64,000 nucleotides of DNA from NCBI RefSeq assembly GCF_027887165.1, contig NC_077232.1, forward strand, positions 50,508,816 through 50,572,815, read 5' to 3'. This document shows positions 44,690 to 56,094 of this stretch, piece by piece. Below the pieces are notes generated by a model, which was not told the DNA's origin, ran no database searches, and was given only the letters and a program-made list of their open reading frames with translations. This stretch comes from Monodelphis domestica. Lineage: Eukaryota; Chordata; Mammalia; Didelphimorphia; Didelphidae. Positions within the stretch are counted from its first letter, which is position 1. Each line of letters opens with the position of its first letter. Both the position numbers and the translations under genes were made by a program.

Positions 44690-45460
44690 GTACAGGGCAG
44701 ACAGCTTCTCCATCTCTGAGGAGAGAAGTGTAATCGTTCTCACCCCAAACTCCAAGTCTCCCTTCTTGGATACTATGAAGCAGGCACTTGATCTTGTAAA
44801 CAGCTATTTATTCTAAAGGAAAGTATGATAGGTAGGGCAAGTGAGTTTGTAGAATAAGGTAGTGGGAAGGTGGGAAATAGGAAGTCCCCAAAGATAACAA
44901 TTGAACCTCTTCTCCCCAAATCCTGCAGGGTCAAGCTTTGCCTGCCTGACCCTATGGGGTCAATTATGAGAGTTGTCCTGACTTCTAGGTGTCCTAGCTA
45001 TAATATCAGTTTGAGGACTGTCTAGAGAGATTGAGAGCACATCTTCTTATGGTGAATAGCTTTCTGGCAAAGTCCTATTCACTCTGATTTGTCTTCCACT
45101 GGATTCTGGGGTCAGGCTTCACAGGAGGATGCTCCAGGCTCAGAGGTTCACTCAGATCAACCTCCCTGGTGGGCTTCCCAAAGAGAAGTGAGTTCAACTG
45201 TTTGGATCTCCTCAGTTCCTCTGTTCCTTATCTGAAATTCTCTCTCCTTCCTCCCTTCCCCCACTTGAGATGGTCTTCCAGTATGATGAACATGCTTTCC
45301 TCTCTTACAGTTCCATAGATGGTGGTGGGCTCTCCTAACCCTGAGATTAGATTTACCATCAATTTTGAATAGAGCAAAGATCAAGGAAGTGCAAAGATTT
45401 GATGGCTCAGCTTGTCCCCCTCGCTTCCTATCCTACATGAACATAGGGTCAGAGACTAGA
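44690..45460 (-). mobile_element. LTR-like relic, copy 2 (uncertain)
   Basis: Read in reverse it carries TTGCCCTACCTATCATACTT then AGAATAAATAGCTGTTTACA, parallel to copy 1 at 42.06-43.33 kb. A polyadenylation-like AATAAA fits an LTR. Ends not determined. Fossil. Confidence 0.3.
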
Positions 45461-45779
45461 CCTAGGGTTTCATTAAGAAAGGGAAGTCCCTGGAGAGGGA
45501 ACTTCCTTTACCAATGCTGAGTGGTTGTCCTCTGCAATTTATAGTACCTTATTTAAATCCAATTTACACATGAGTTAAAAGTTATTGCCATGATGCCATT
45601 TTGTTCCTCTTCTAGTACAACTCAGTCAGTTCTAGAGAGTTGCCTTGGGAATTGAGAGGATAAAAAATTTGACTAGGATCACAAAGGAAGTATAATGATA
45701 GAGGACTTGAACTCAGGTCCTCTTGGGCTCAGAGCTAGATCTCACCCATCACCAGGCCAGACACTTCTTTCTTAATCTA

Positions 45780-46000
45780 AATGTAAAGAATGAGAACAGA
45801 TGAGTCAATGCTAAGGGGAATGCTAATGTCTTGGGAAGACAGAAAACTTCCAGAGAAGAGCTACTAAATGGTGAAGGACCTGGAGATCAGACCACATGAT
45901 TATTGGTTCAAGGGACTGAACATTATTAGCCTAGAGAAAAGAAGACATCCTGAACATGATAGGTTCTGTGAAAATTTTTCCATTTGCCCTGGATCACAGC
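45780..46000 (+). mobile_element. CR1/L3 LINE fragment
   Basis: GGTGAAGGACCTGGAGATCA, TGGTTCAAGGGACTGAACAT and TTAGCCTAGAGAAAAGAAGA follow the CR1/L3 3' consensus. Closely parallels 54260-54600. A tRNA-head SINE follows at 46055-46235. Confidence 0.7.
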
Positions 46001-46440
46001 CACACATCAATATACTGTTGCTTCTGGGGAGAGATGGAGAGAGAAAAACAATGTCACAGCAGGAGGAACTTTGGGTTAAGAATAAGAGGAGGTGGGTTCA
46101 GATCCCACCTCTGCCACTTACCAGCTGCATAACCTTAGAAAAATCCCTTTGCCTTTCTAGGCCTCAGTTTTCTTATCTTAAAATGAACTAGATTCTCTCT
46201 AAATCCTCTTCCAGGACTAAATGTATGGTTATCCAATGTTAAAGAATTAAAATATAGGTAAATGCATTTGAGACTTAGACTACGAAGAATGTACTTGAAT
46301 CTTTCTTCAATGAGTCAGAAGGTCTTTGGAGATCTCTTCAGGGTTATTGTCTTGGAGGTTATATCATACATCGAGGGATGTGTTTACTAATCAGAATCAG
46401 GATGACAGACTGCTGAATAAACTAACATTTTCTGAACTCT

Positions 46441-46620
46441 TTAGAAGTTCTCCTGTAAGTTGAAAAAATTAATAAGTCTGGTGCAATTTTGTGTCAAAAT
46501 TTTTTTTACAACTGGCTACAGGAGGGAATGGGTGGAGGGGTGGGAAAGAACATGAACCATGTAACCATGGGAAAATATTCTAAATTAATTAATTAAATAA
46601 AATTTAAAAATATATTCTTT
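46441..46620 (+). mobile_element. L1 3' end fragment
   Basis: GGAGGGAATGGGTGGAGGGG, GAACATGAACCATGTAACCA, then CTAAATTAATTAATTAAATA and an A-rich tail. Confidence 0.75.
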
Positions 46621-46697
46621 ACATCCTCAGTATTTAGATGATCAGAAAATCAATTTAGATGATCAAAGCAGGATGTTAACTATGTCTATCCTTAATG

Positions 46698-46945
46698 GCA
46701 AAGGTAGTACCATGGATAGAGTCTCAGCCCTGGAATCAGGAGGACCCAAGTTCAAATCTGGCCTCAAACACTTATTAGCAATGTGAGTAGTCCCTTAGCC
46801 CTATTTGTCTCAGTTTCCTCATCTGTAAAATGATCTGGAGAAGGAAATGGCCAACTATTCTAATATATTTGCCAAGAAAACCGCAAATGGACAAAAATGT
46901 CACAAAGTGTCAGATAAGACTAAATTGACTAAATGCCAACAAAAA
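46698..46945 (+). mobile_element. RTE-tailed (MAR1-type) SINE
   Basis: TCAGCCCTGGAATCAGGAGG, TGGCCTCAAACACTTATTAG, AAGAAAACCGCAAATGGAC and tail GTCACAAAGTGTCAGATAAG. Confidence 0.85.
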
Positions 46946-47079
46946 TATAGTACTTTCTAGTTGTGGAGCATTTTATGATCATTATTCAATTTGTTCATTT
47001 TATCAGTCCTGTGAGATATGATCCATTTTACAAATGAGGAAACTGAGATTTAGAATGGCTAAGTGATTGGCTTCTCTTC

Positions 47080-47295
47080 TAGGACAATGGAAAGGAAAGG
47101 AGGATAAATTGGCTTCAAAATTCACCTCTACCACTTCCTAGAGCTGTGAGACCTTGATAGGGAAAGTCACTTCAGTGCTATCAGCCTCAGTTTCCTCATC
47201 TGTAAAATGTAAATATCGATATCTAAAAATGTAAAATCTCTACTGAATTGGACCAGATGACTTCTAATGTCGCTTCCCAATCTAAATCTATGATC
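47080..47295 (+). mobile_element. tRNA-head SINE, TCTAATGTCG-tail type
   Basis: ACCTCTACCACTTCCTAGAG, CCTCATCTGTAAAATGTAAA, GATGACTTCTAATGTCGCTT then AATCTAAATCTATGATCC. A reverse MIR piece precedes it (46955-47075), and a partial copy of the family lies at 47785-47930. Confidence 0.7.
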
Positions 47296-47968
47296 CACAT
47301 AGTTAGTGGTCTGAACAAAATGATAAATTAGGTCTGTCTAGGTCAACCCAAGGTTCCTTCTATTTTACTTGTCTTGATCTGAAAACCCAAACCCAGAACT
47401 GTGGATTCAGTCTTTTCTGACCTTGACTTAACCCAGAATCTGAGGCCACCTGAGTGTGATTCAAGGAGATGCTTAGTAAAGGACCCTGATCCCTATGCTC
47501 AACTGCTCTCTTGACTTGAATCTGTGCCATGAAATGCTCCACTTGCTTGATCACAGCCCACTTCTGCTTGGCTCAGTATTCTTTTTCTTTTAAAGGTTAA
47601 ACAGCAGGGTGCTGCTTGGTTGGAACCCTTCCCAGATTCTGAAATTGTCCTCTTCAAAGACTTGACATATCACTTCTTCTAATGTTCCAGTTTGCTCCCT
47701 CTTTGCTTCCCAGTGATATCCTATACTGCAGTGACCCATTCTTCTCCCCCTCCTCTTCTCTTGGGGACAATCAATCATTTGCAGTGGGAAGAAAGCTAAT
47801 TGTGGAATCACAGGAGCTAGGTTTGATGCCACTTGCTCTTCTCCTGATCTTGGGGAATTTGCTTTGCTCCTCAGGGTCTCAGCTTCATTCTCTGTAAATT
47901 GAAGGAATTGGGACTAGAATTGGGGATTGTTGACTTGGGGCTCATAAGCTCATTAAAAATATTAACAG

Positions 47969-48143
47969 GGGGCAGCTGGGCAGTGGATTGATGGAAGGTC
48001 CTAGGTTCAAATCTGACCTCAGATACTTCCCAGATGTATGACCCTCACTTGATCTCCATTGCCTAGCCTTTATTACCACTCTTCTGCCTTGGAGCCAATA
48101 CACAGTTTTGACTCCAAGATGGAAGGTAAGGGTTTAAAAAAAA
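47969..48143 (+). mobile_element. WSINE1-type SINE
   Basis: GGGGGCAGCTGGGCAGTGGA to TCCAAGATGGAAGGTAAGGG with an A tail. ATTAACA on both sides suggests a short duplication. Confidence 0.8.
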
Positions 48144-48179
48144 TTAACAACAGTATATCAATATTAGTGGTTTGTTCTG

Positions 48180-48310
48180 TAATCTTCTGCCTTTTAATCT
48201 CTGTTTTAAAATATAGTATTCTGAGAAGGGGCACATGGGCTTCACCAGACCCCAGAGATGTCTGGTATACAAAGATGGTTAAGAACTTATATACTACATG
48301 AATTCTAACA
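48180..48310 (-). repeat. Dispersed old repeat, copy 2 (reverse)
   Basis: CACATGGGCTTCACCAGACC and AAAGATGGTTAAGAACTTAT are the complement of the text at 17615-17700 and 57270-57340. Confidence 0.55.
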
Positions 48311-48599
48311 ATGCTTGTAGCTTGAAGTGTGTGATTCTATCATCCTCTTTCTCTGTCTTTGACTTTCATTGAATTATGGGACTTAGAGGTGGAAGAGATG
48401 ACCAAAACTTTATTGTTTTAAAGATTATAAAACCATGGAGAGGGTGTATTCTACTCACAGTCATATGAACACGTAGTAGCATCTAGGTTTCAAACTGAGG
48501 ACACTCATGCTTGTACCAGGTGCTGGGGACAAGGAGCCACAATTTTTAAAAAGGGGTCTTTCATATTCTAATGGGATTTTAAAATCAGTTTTATAGCAT

Positions 48600-49100
48600 G
48601 TATTACAGAATAACCGTACTTGAGTTGCAGGGGACCTCAACAGTAATCTGGCCTTCCCCACACTCTCCAAATAATTACAGCATACTAGCCTCATTTGGAA
48701 GTCTGCCAATGAGAATGAATGCACTCTCTTGAAAAGGATCATTTTACTTTTTGGATAACTCATATTGTTAGGAGATGAGTCCTCCTATGGAGTCTAAAAG
48801 TATCCCTTTGAAGCCTCCATTTTCTGTTCCAAGTTCTACACTCTGGGGCAGAAGAGACCAAGTCTAATCCCTCTCCGAGGCAATATCTCTTCAAAGAGTT
48901 TGAACATAGCTATCCTTTCCCTCCTTGTTAGGGGTAATATATCCCTAGTTCCTTTACTTGGTCGTTAGATGGCATGAACCAGAGACTCTTTATTATTCTG
49001 ATAGCCCTTGTCTGGATGTTTTCCAGCCTATCATAGACTTTCTTAATTGGGGGCTCCCCAAATTGAATGATATTTGACAGGTGGGAGTCAATATTGGTCT
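48600..49100 (-). mobile_element. CR1/L3 LINE fragment, reverse
   Basis: AACATAGCTATCCTTTCCCT, TAGCCCTTGTCTGGATGTTT then TCCAGCCTATC and GGGCTCCCCAAATTGAATGA correspond to the complement of the CR1/L3 3' region. Confidence 0.5.
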
Positions 49101-49289
49101 GAATCTAAAAAGATGAAATTTAAGAACAATATATACTTGCATGAAAAAAAATAACTTCACAGGCATGGCATTGGGGAAGCATGGTTTTAGACAGACATCT
49201 GTTTGAAAAAGTCTAGAGGATCTAGTAGATTACAGACTTAGCCAGAAAAAAAGTAATATAATTTTGGGTGGGATTAAGAGAGTAATATT

Positions 49290-49800
49290 TTTTCAGGAAT
49301 AATGAGTTGGTGGTCTCTCTCTATTTTACTTCAATAAGAACCCACCTAGAGTGCTGTGTTCAATTCTGGATTCCATAGTTTTAAAAGGTTATTGGGAATG
49401 AGGTCGGGGAGTACAGCTAAGTGGCCTAGTGGAAAGTAATCCAGGCCTAGAGATGGGAGATCCTGGGTTCAAATGTAGACTCAGATATTTCCTAGCTGAG
49501 TGATCCTGGGCATTTTACTTGACCCCCATTGCCTAGCCCTTACTACTCTTCTGCCTTGGAATCAATATACAGTATTGATCTTAAGACAGAAGGTAAGGGT
49601 TTAATAAAAAAGCCATTAGGAGCCAGAAGATGGTAGCCAGGATAGTGAAGGGGCTGTAAATCTATGATATATGATAATCAATTGAAGGAATTGAGTAGCA
49701 TTAGCCAGGAGAGAAAATTCATAACAAATGTATTTCAATTGAAAGGCTGTAATGTGAAAGGGAAATAACGCTTATTTTGTTTGACCCTGAAGCACAAGAG
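49290..49800 (+). mobile_element. CR1/L3 LINE fragment with nested SINE
   Basis: GAACCCACCTAGAGTGCTGT then GTTCAATTCTGG, followed after the SINE by GGTAGCCAGGATAGTGAAGG, TTGAAGGAATTGAGTAGCAT and TTAGCCAGGAGAG. A + strand WSINE1-type SINE interrupts it at about 49410-49605 (GTACAGCTAAGTGGCCTAGT ... CTTAAGACAGAAGGTAAGGG). Confidence 0.65.
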
Positions 49801-50094
49801 CAGTGATGGCAAAAATACTTGATTTCAGAAAAACAAACAAACAAAACCAGAAACCAAACATCCTTCTAATAGACTTGTACCAGAGTGGATTAGGAAGCAA
49901 GATGGTACTCATGGCTTTCCACACCTTGGAATCTTGAAGAGAAGATTGGAAGATGCTTACTATCTTTGTGACCCTGGGCTAAATGAATGGTTGGAATTCC
50001 TGTCCTTTGGGAATTCCTTTCTCTGGAATTCTTTTTACTTCTGGATCTATTTTTCATATATACATATATATGTATGTATATATAAACATTTTCC

Positions 50095-50450
50095 CCCTAC
50101 AATCATGGTTTTATTAAGTCTTCTGTCCAGTGTGAATGTTCTGATGTCTAGGCACCCCTCACTTCCAACAAAAGGCATGTTCCCAAGGAGCACATTTCTA
50201 AGCTCTCTCTCCACTATGGATCCTCTGATGTCAAGTAAGAGATGATCTCTGATGGAAGGATTTCCCACATTGAGTCCATATTCATCTTGTCCTCAGAATG
50301 ACTAATACGCTCTAAATTCCATTTGAATGCTTTCCCTCACTCATTAAGATTTCTATCTGGTGTGAATTCTCTGAAGGAAAATAAGATGATGACTGTTTCC
50401 TCAAGATTTTACCACACTGATTACAGTCATAAGGTTTCTCTCTGGTGTGT
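50095..50450 (-). pseudogene. C2H2 zinc-finger gene relic (KRAB-ZNF-type fingers)
   Basis: Read on the - strand from about 50450 downwards, the sequence gives the classic inter-finger linker and finger start HTREKPYDCNQCGK, then IHTR at the next linker with GKAFKWN after it (frame changed), then CGKSFHQRSSLT followed by a stop and HQRIHSGER, then HQNIHTGQKT. At least four finger units of the usual 28-residue spacing can be followed. Frames change between fingers, there are in-frame stops, and several zinc-binding cysteines are lost, so it cannot encode a working DNA-binding protein. Its 5' side is cut by a (TA)n microsatellite. No KRAB domain or introns were seen. It may be a retrocopy or a degraded local ZNF exon. 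Confidence 0.8.
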
Positions 50451-50466
50451 ATTATATATAAGAATA

Positions 50467-50507
<41 letters not shown>

Positions 50508-50512
50508 GATAG
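50451..50512. repeat. (TA)n microsatellite
   Basis: ATATATATGTATATATATAT run bordering the zinc-finger relic. A smaller one lies at 50058-50085. Confidence 0.9.
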
Positions 50513-50779
50513 CTTTCGAAGCATTTTCCAAAACTTAAATTTTGTCATTCTGAAATTAATAACTATCTTTGCCTAACTATTGGATTAGTTCCATATTAGT
50601 TCCAAATCCATCTATGTAGGATTCGAGATGTAATAGCCATATTTATGTAAATAATATTTTCTATTATTTCTTAATCTTTTATTAATGGCCTAGCAAATGA
50701 CATCCATTTTATATTTATCAAACTTACAGGTAATAAAGTTGTGGGAGATGGTTAACACATTGGACTATGGTCAGACTCC

Positions 50780-51310
50780 ACATGCCAGGCAGCTGGCTGA
50801 GCACTTTGCAATTATTATTTTATTTAATCCTCACAACAACCCAGGGAGATCGGTGCTATTATTACCTTCATTTTATAGAGACAAACATAGGTTAAGTGAC
50901 TTGCCTGAGGCCACACAATTTGTTATTGTTTTGTTGTTAACTTTTTGTGACTCAATCTACCATATTGTCAATGGAGTTTTCTCAGCAAAGATACTAGAAG
51001 AGTTTTTCATTCCCTTCTTTAGTGGATTAAAGTAAAGAGAAGTTAAGTGACTTGCCCAGGATCACACAGATAGTAAGTATGCAAGACTGGATTTGAACTG
51101 AGGTCTTTCTGACTCCAGGTCCTGTGTTCTAACCTGTAGATTTAGAGGTATACTCTTAATAGACCATGGAGGTCATCTAGTTCAATCTTCTCATTTTGTA
51201 AGTAAGGAAACTAAAACCTAGAGAGGTTCAATGGCTTGTCCAAAGTCACACAGATACCACCAGATAAGAGATTTGAACTTAGATCCTAGGACTCCATCTA
51301 TTCCCTTTCT
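50780..51310 (-). mobile_element. Cluster of three reverse SINEs
   Basis: A CORE-SINE/MIR piece (50790-50925, TTTAATCCTCACAACAACCC), an RTE-tailed SINE (50930-51135, TATTGTTTTGTTGTTAACTT start and CAGCAAAGATACTAGAAGAG) and a MIR-class copy (51140-51310, GGTCATCTAGTTCAATCTTC) follow head to tail on the - strand. Confidence 0.7.
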
Positions 51311-51334
51311 AAGTCATTGCTAGAAGGAGACACA

Positions 51335-51585
51335 GAGGAATAGTGGAGAAGGTGCTGGTGTAGGAGTCAGAAGATCTGGATTTACATTCTACCCCAGATA
51401 CTTTTTAGTTGTGTGATCCTAGACAAGTTACACAATCTCTCCATCAGTCCTTTCTTCTCTAAAGCAATAATTCTATGAATTCCATTGTGCCATTTACTCT
51501 CTATGCTTTAGCTTTTTCATCTGTAAATGAGGTGGTTGGATTACAGGATCTGGTCAGTTTCTTTAAGCTCTGAATCTTCTATTTA
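51335..51585 (+). mobile_element. tRNA-head SINE
   Basis: GGTGTAGGAGTCAGAAGATC, TTAGTTGTGTGATCCTAGAC and, after an extra segment, TTTCATCTGTAAATGAGGTG. The middle part appears duplicated. Confidence 0.6.
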
Positions 51586-51589
51586 ATTA

Positions 51590-52370
51590 TCAACCATTAC
51601 AACTGCAGAGGTGACCGAATGGTGGACATGATACATATTATATAGTTGATAGTTTATATTACAGAGATGAACATGTATTATTATTATATATTATTAATAT
51701 TACTACTAATATTAATAACTAAAGTGAGCTGCCAAAGGCTTTTAGGCAAATTTCATCAACTCATATACTATAAACTTCTCTAGTTAACCCTAAGACCTTT
51801 TTGGGGTAATTACACACCATTTTACCAGCATTCACATGGCTTGTTACATGCCCTGTGAGTTGAAAATTAAAGCTTTGTTAGTGTTAATATTAAACTGAAA
51901 AGATGTCAACTCCAAGGGTGCCAACGTAGCTGGGAAGCCATCGTCACACTTGAGGATCTTGATGAAAAAATGTCTAAACTGAAGCGAAATGTTAGTTATT
52001 ATCCAAATGAAAAATATTAAATAGCTTAGTTTTTCATTAACCCCCATCAAATCAACTATGATAACCAGGGAGAGGAAACCCAGTGGGTGTGGGTGTGCAG
52101 GAGCACCTGGCAGATTCTGTTATCTTTCCTAATAACTAAAAGTGTCCTTTCAGACATCAGACTTCCTGCCTTCAACCCATGCCAGCAACACTTTCAACCT
52201 CACTTCCTGAAAATGTAAAAGGGGAGGATGGCAACTTTTGCACTCAGCTTTGTTGTCCAGAAGCTAGAATGAGACAATGGAGAGAGGGTACTTTGCCACC
52301 CTTAAGACATTATTTCAATGCTAGTTATTGTTGTTAGTATTTGGAACTGCCTCTGGCTTTTTTTCAGATA
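51590..52370. other. Gene-free stretch, unrecognised
   Basis: No coding or repeat signal I can support, apart from AT-rich sequence at 51640-51720. Confidence 0.4.
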
Positions 52371-52377
52371 ACACAGT

Positions 52378-52745
52378 CAATTCACATTTACTAAGCACCT
52401 ATTATATGCAAGAAAGTAGCTAGGTGGCTCAGTAGATAGAGTGCTGGGTCTAGAATTAGGAAGACCTGAGTTCAAATCCATCTTCAGATACTAGCTTTGT
52501 GACTTTGGGCAAGTCATTTGCCTCTGTTTGCCTTAATCCATTAGAGAAGGAAATGGCAAACCATTCCAGAGTCTTTTCCAAGAAAACACCCTGAGGTTGT
52601 GAAGGGTCCGACATAACTGAATAGCAACATATGTAAGGAATTGTATTGGATACTAGGGATAAAAATGCATAAATGAAAAAGTCCCTGTCCCTAAGGCATT
52701 GGTATTCTCTGGAGAAGACAGCATGTACAGATATAAATAGACAAA
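52378..52745 (+). mobile_element. L2-type fragment split by an RTE-tailed SINE
   Basis: CACATTTACTAAGCACCTAT ... GGAATTGTATTGGATACTAG is interrupted by a + strand MAR1-type SINE at about 52416-52628 (AGCTAGGTGGCTCAGTAGAT ... GGGTCCGACATAACTGAATA). ATATGCAAGAAA and ATATGTAAGGAA flank it, an imperfect target duplication. Confidence 0.75.
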
Positions 52746-52939
52746 AATCCACATGAAATAAATATAAAATGATTAGGACTTTGGGGAAAGGTAATAACTG
52801 AAAAATCAGGAAATGATAATAATCCTAACAAAGCGCTGTATCACATGTGCTATTACCCCCAATTTACAGATTAAAAAATTAAGATTATATATAAGTAACT
52901 TGCCCTAGATCACTAAGACAGGATCAAACTCATGTCTCC

Positions 52940-53240
52940 CTGCCTCATTTTGGAAATACTGCATGGAAGATTTGGTGTTTGAGCTAATGGAAAGAAAGGA
53001 GAGGTTCTAAGGGAAAGACTTGAGGAGAGAGAACATTCCAAATTAAGGGACACCCCAAGCAAAGGAGTAGAAGGCTAGTCTGCTAGAAACAGAGCATTTG
53101 AAGTGAACAATTCATAACATTTGGTTGCAAAAGCCATTATCTGTGAAACAGAAGAGTTTCTATTCTATCCTAGAACAACAAGGAGCCACTAGAATTTCTT
53201 GATGAGTGGAGTTGACATGAGATGACCACCAAAAAGTATG
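52940..53240 (+). mobile_element. Ancient LINE relic, same family as 34445-36410
   Basis: GAGAACATTCCAAATTAAGG, AACAAGGAGCCACTAGAATT and GTGGAGTTGACATGAGATGA match that family in order. Confidence 0.45.
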
Positions 53241-54259
53241 GATTATTTTTGCTTCATTTTTTTGCATCATAAAAGTGAGTTTTTTTAAAAAAGATATTTA
53301 TCTTATTAAAAAAAAGCAACTATAAACCATTAAGAAAGCAATGAATACCCTTCTGGATTCAAGACTACTTCATCTGATAAGAATGCCACCTTTAATTGCT
53401 GACTTTCTATCTAAACCTTGAATACTTTGACATCTATCATGATGAAATAAAGGAAAGGGGAGAAGGGGTAAAGGGTGGGATGGAAGGGAAGCAATATAGT
53501 CACTAAAAAGAAAAACCAAAAGGGAGTATGTGAAAGATTTGAGGATTATTGAGGCATTTAAAAAAAAAATATATATATATATATATATACATAAATGTAC
53601 AGAAGGATGGCCAGAAGGAACTATGGACTAATACTGATGACTTAGAAAGTCAATTTATTATATAATTCAGAGGAAAAGAAAACAAGTTGTACCTAATGGA
53701 GATCTTTAGTTTCTTGTGTAATCCTCTTTTTCTATTCTCCTTTATGTGTGGAAACACTCATTTTATTTAAGTTCAGAATAAAAATATTAAAGAGGAAAGA
53801 AGCTAGGATTCAGGAGACCTGGGTTTAGAACCTGGTTCAGATTGGGTCACTAAATTGATATTGATCTTGGCCATGCACTTTACATCTCAACTTATCTTGA
53901 CATTTTCTAGGGCTCTTATAGCTCTGACAATCTGTGTTCTTTATTCTCAGGCTCCATCCAGTTTCAGTTATCTATTATTTTACCTTTTGAACATTTGATA
54001 GTGACACAGAGTACAATGTGGCCAGTCCTGACCTTGAGTGCTCAGGGAAGCATTATTTATGCATAAAGATTGTAAGTAAGAAGATGTATAGATACCCCTT
54101 CCTGCCAAAGTATTATCATATTACCAAAGCAAGCAGCTGAAAAGTCAAATAATTTGGTTCAGCTGCTTTTTGACATGTGGAATAGACAGGAGTCAAAAAC
54201 TGAGTCTGGATATTTAGAAAATATTTCACCCCTCACAAGGTCAGACACTCACTCCTTTT

Positions 54260-54600
54260 TATCAGTCTAACTATAAAGAATTGGAACTTATAAGTCAATG
54301 CTAAGGGAATGCTAATGTCTTAGTAGGTAGAAAACACCCAGAGAAGAGCTACCACAATGGTGAAGGACCTGGAGATCAGACCACATGAGGACTGGTTCAA
54401 GGAACTGGTCATTGTTAGCCCAGAGAAAAGAAGTCTCAGCATGGACAAGATAGCCATAATCCAATATTTGAGGACTTGTTACGTGGAAGACAGAGTAGAC
54501 TTATTCTGCTCAGTTCCAGAGAGCAGAACTCAGAATGAGTAGAGACATAAGGAGAAACATCCTAATACTTTAGAACTATCCCAAAGTGCAATGGGCTGCA
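54260..54600 (+). mobile_element. CR1/L3 LINE fragment
   Basis: GGTGAAGGACCTGGAGATCA, AAGGAACTGGTCATTGTTAG, CAGTTCCAGAGAGCAGAACT, ATCCCAAAGTGCAATGGGCT. Longer than its relative at 45780. Confidence 0.75.
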
Positions 54601-54607
54601 ATAGAAG

Positions 54608-54808
54608 ACAGTGTGATCCAATGGGAAAAGCTCTGGTTCTGGAGAGAGAGGATGTAGATTGCTTTTCAACCTCTGATGCTTACCACCTATAAGACTTGGG
54701 GCAAGTCACTTAACCTCCTTGAACCTCAGTTTCCTCATGTCTAAAATGAGGAGGTTGAACTACATGAACTAGATGGATGAGAAGGTCCCTTCCAACTCTA
54801 GATTCTTC
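54608..54808 (+). mobile_element. tRNA-head SINE, well-preserved
   Basis: GACAGTGTGATCCAATGGGA, CAAGTCACTTAACCTCCTTG, TAAAATGAGGAGGTTGAACT, ending AAGGTCCCTTCCAACTCTAG. It lies directly in the CR1/L3 relic. The best full-length copy of this family in the window. Confidence 0.75.
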
Positions 54809-54809
54809 C

Positions 54810-55830
54810 TCTCACTAGGGTTCTTGAGAATATTTCTTGAGGGGAATCCTAATCATATATGGGTTGATTAAGATGACTTTTGAGATCTAACTCTGAAATT
54901 TTGTCAATTAATTTCATTCCCCTCATCTATAAAAGAGAAATATTTTCATTATATAATTCAAGGTGATGTTGGGAGAATCAAGTAAGAAAAAAGTAAAGAC
55001 AATCCTTTGTAATCCTAAAGATCTATAATGGTATATTGTTATTTTTCCCTTGGATATTAGGGACCCTGGGTTTTCAAAAGTCATACCAGTGGAGCAAAAA
55101 TGTAGATAGGGTCTATCATGCTAAAAAGATTTTAAATACATTCAGAGCAGGATCGATCCAGTTAATTCTGCTAAGGCTCATCACCAGAAGGCTAATTTTT
55201 GATGCATAAATTCTTTGGCCACGACTACCAAAAATTATCAAATGATTAATAATATTCTATGTTAATAATATAAAAAATAAAATCACAAAAATAATAAAAC
55301 AATAAATATTTATTAATATATAAATACATTATATTATATATAAATATAGACATAGGAAAATACAAACAGGCTCAGTCCTATATGATTGCCATTTATTTCT
55401 ACAATGGTGGTTACAGAATTGCCATAAAGGTAGCAGAGGATGCTAAACATTAGACTATCCAAAAACATTAATTTAGTTGTTGGTATTCTAAATGTGAGTT
55501 TTTGGTTCAATGACCAACAAGTATACATAATACTGGAGAAACTGAATAATATCAGTATATTAGTTATTAAATAAACCAGAAGACAAAAATAATGTAGTTA
55601 AAGGAGAGGGATTCGTTTTTAGAAAGGCAAATAAAGGATTAAATTTTATTGTGCATTTAAATGCAATAAAACCATCATGTCAAAGGGTCCATAGTCATAA
55701 GAGCTTTGCTGTTCTCATAATAATTGCATGTCAAGAGAAACAGAGATAATCTGGAGGTAATATTCCTATATTTGTTGCACAGAATGAAGGAGCAAACAAA
55801 GTTTATAAAGGGCAAGCTTAGAGCCTTTAA
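54810..55830. other. AT-rich gene-free stretch
   Basis: Very AT-rich around 55250-55350 (AATAATATAAAAAATAAAAT). No gene or recognisable element. Confidence 0.45.
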
Positions 55831-55842
55831 AGTAAGTTAATA

Positions 55843-56043
55843 GGGGGCAGCTGGGTGGCTCAGCGGATTTGGAACCAGGTCCAGAAATGGGAGATCCTGG
55901 GTTGAAATCTGGTCTTAAACACTTCCAAGCTGTGGGATCCTGAGCAAATCACTTAATCCCTATTGCCTAAGCCTTAGTGCTCTTTTGACTTGAAACTAAG
56001 ACACAGTATAGATTCCAAAATGAAAAACGTAGTTTAAAAAAAT
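55843..56043 (+). mobile_element. WSINE1-type SINE with 14-bp duplication
   Basis: GGGGCAGCTGGGTGGCTCAG head and A-rich tail. AAAGTAAGTTAATA (55829-55842) and AAAGTGAGTTAATA (56044-56057) differ by one base. Confidence 0.9.
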
Positions 56044-56094
56044 AAAGTGAGTTAATATATACTTTAAAACTAGGTGACTTCAATGAAAAAGTAG

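Noticed and set aside
44370-44816. 148-codon + strand open frame, the longest without simple repeats
   Set aside because: No recognisable domain, no homologue that I recall and no splice sites. It overlaps an LTR-like relic on the opposite strand. A protein search with no hit would confirm rejection, and a hit in other marsupials would reverse it.
55843-55930. tRNA gene suggested by A/B-box-like sequence
   Set aside because: These are SINE heads with SINE bodies, tails and target duplications, repeated many times across the window.
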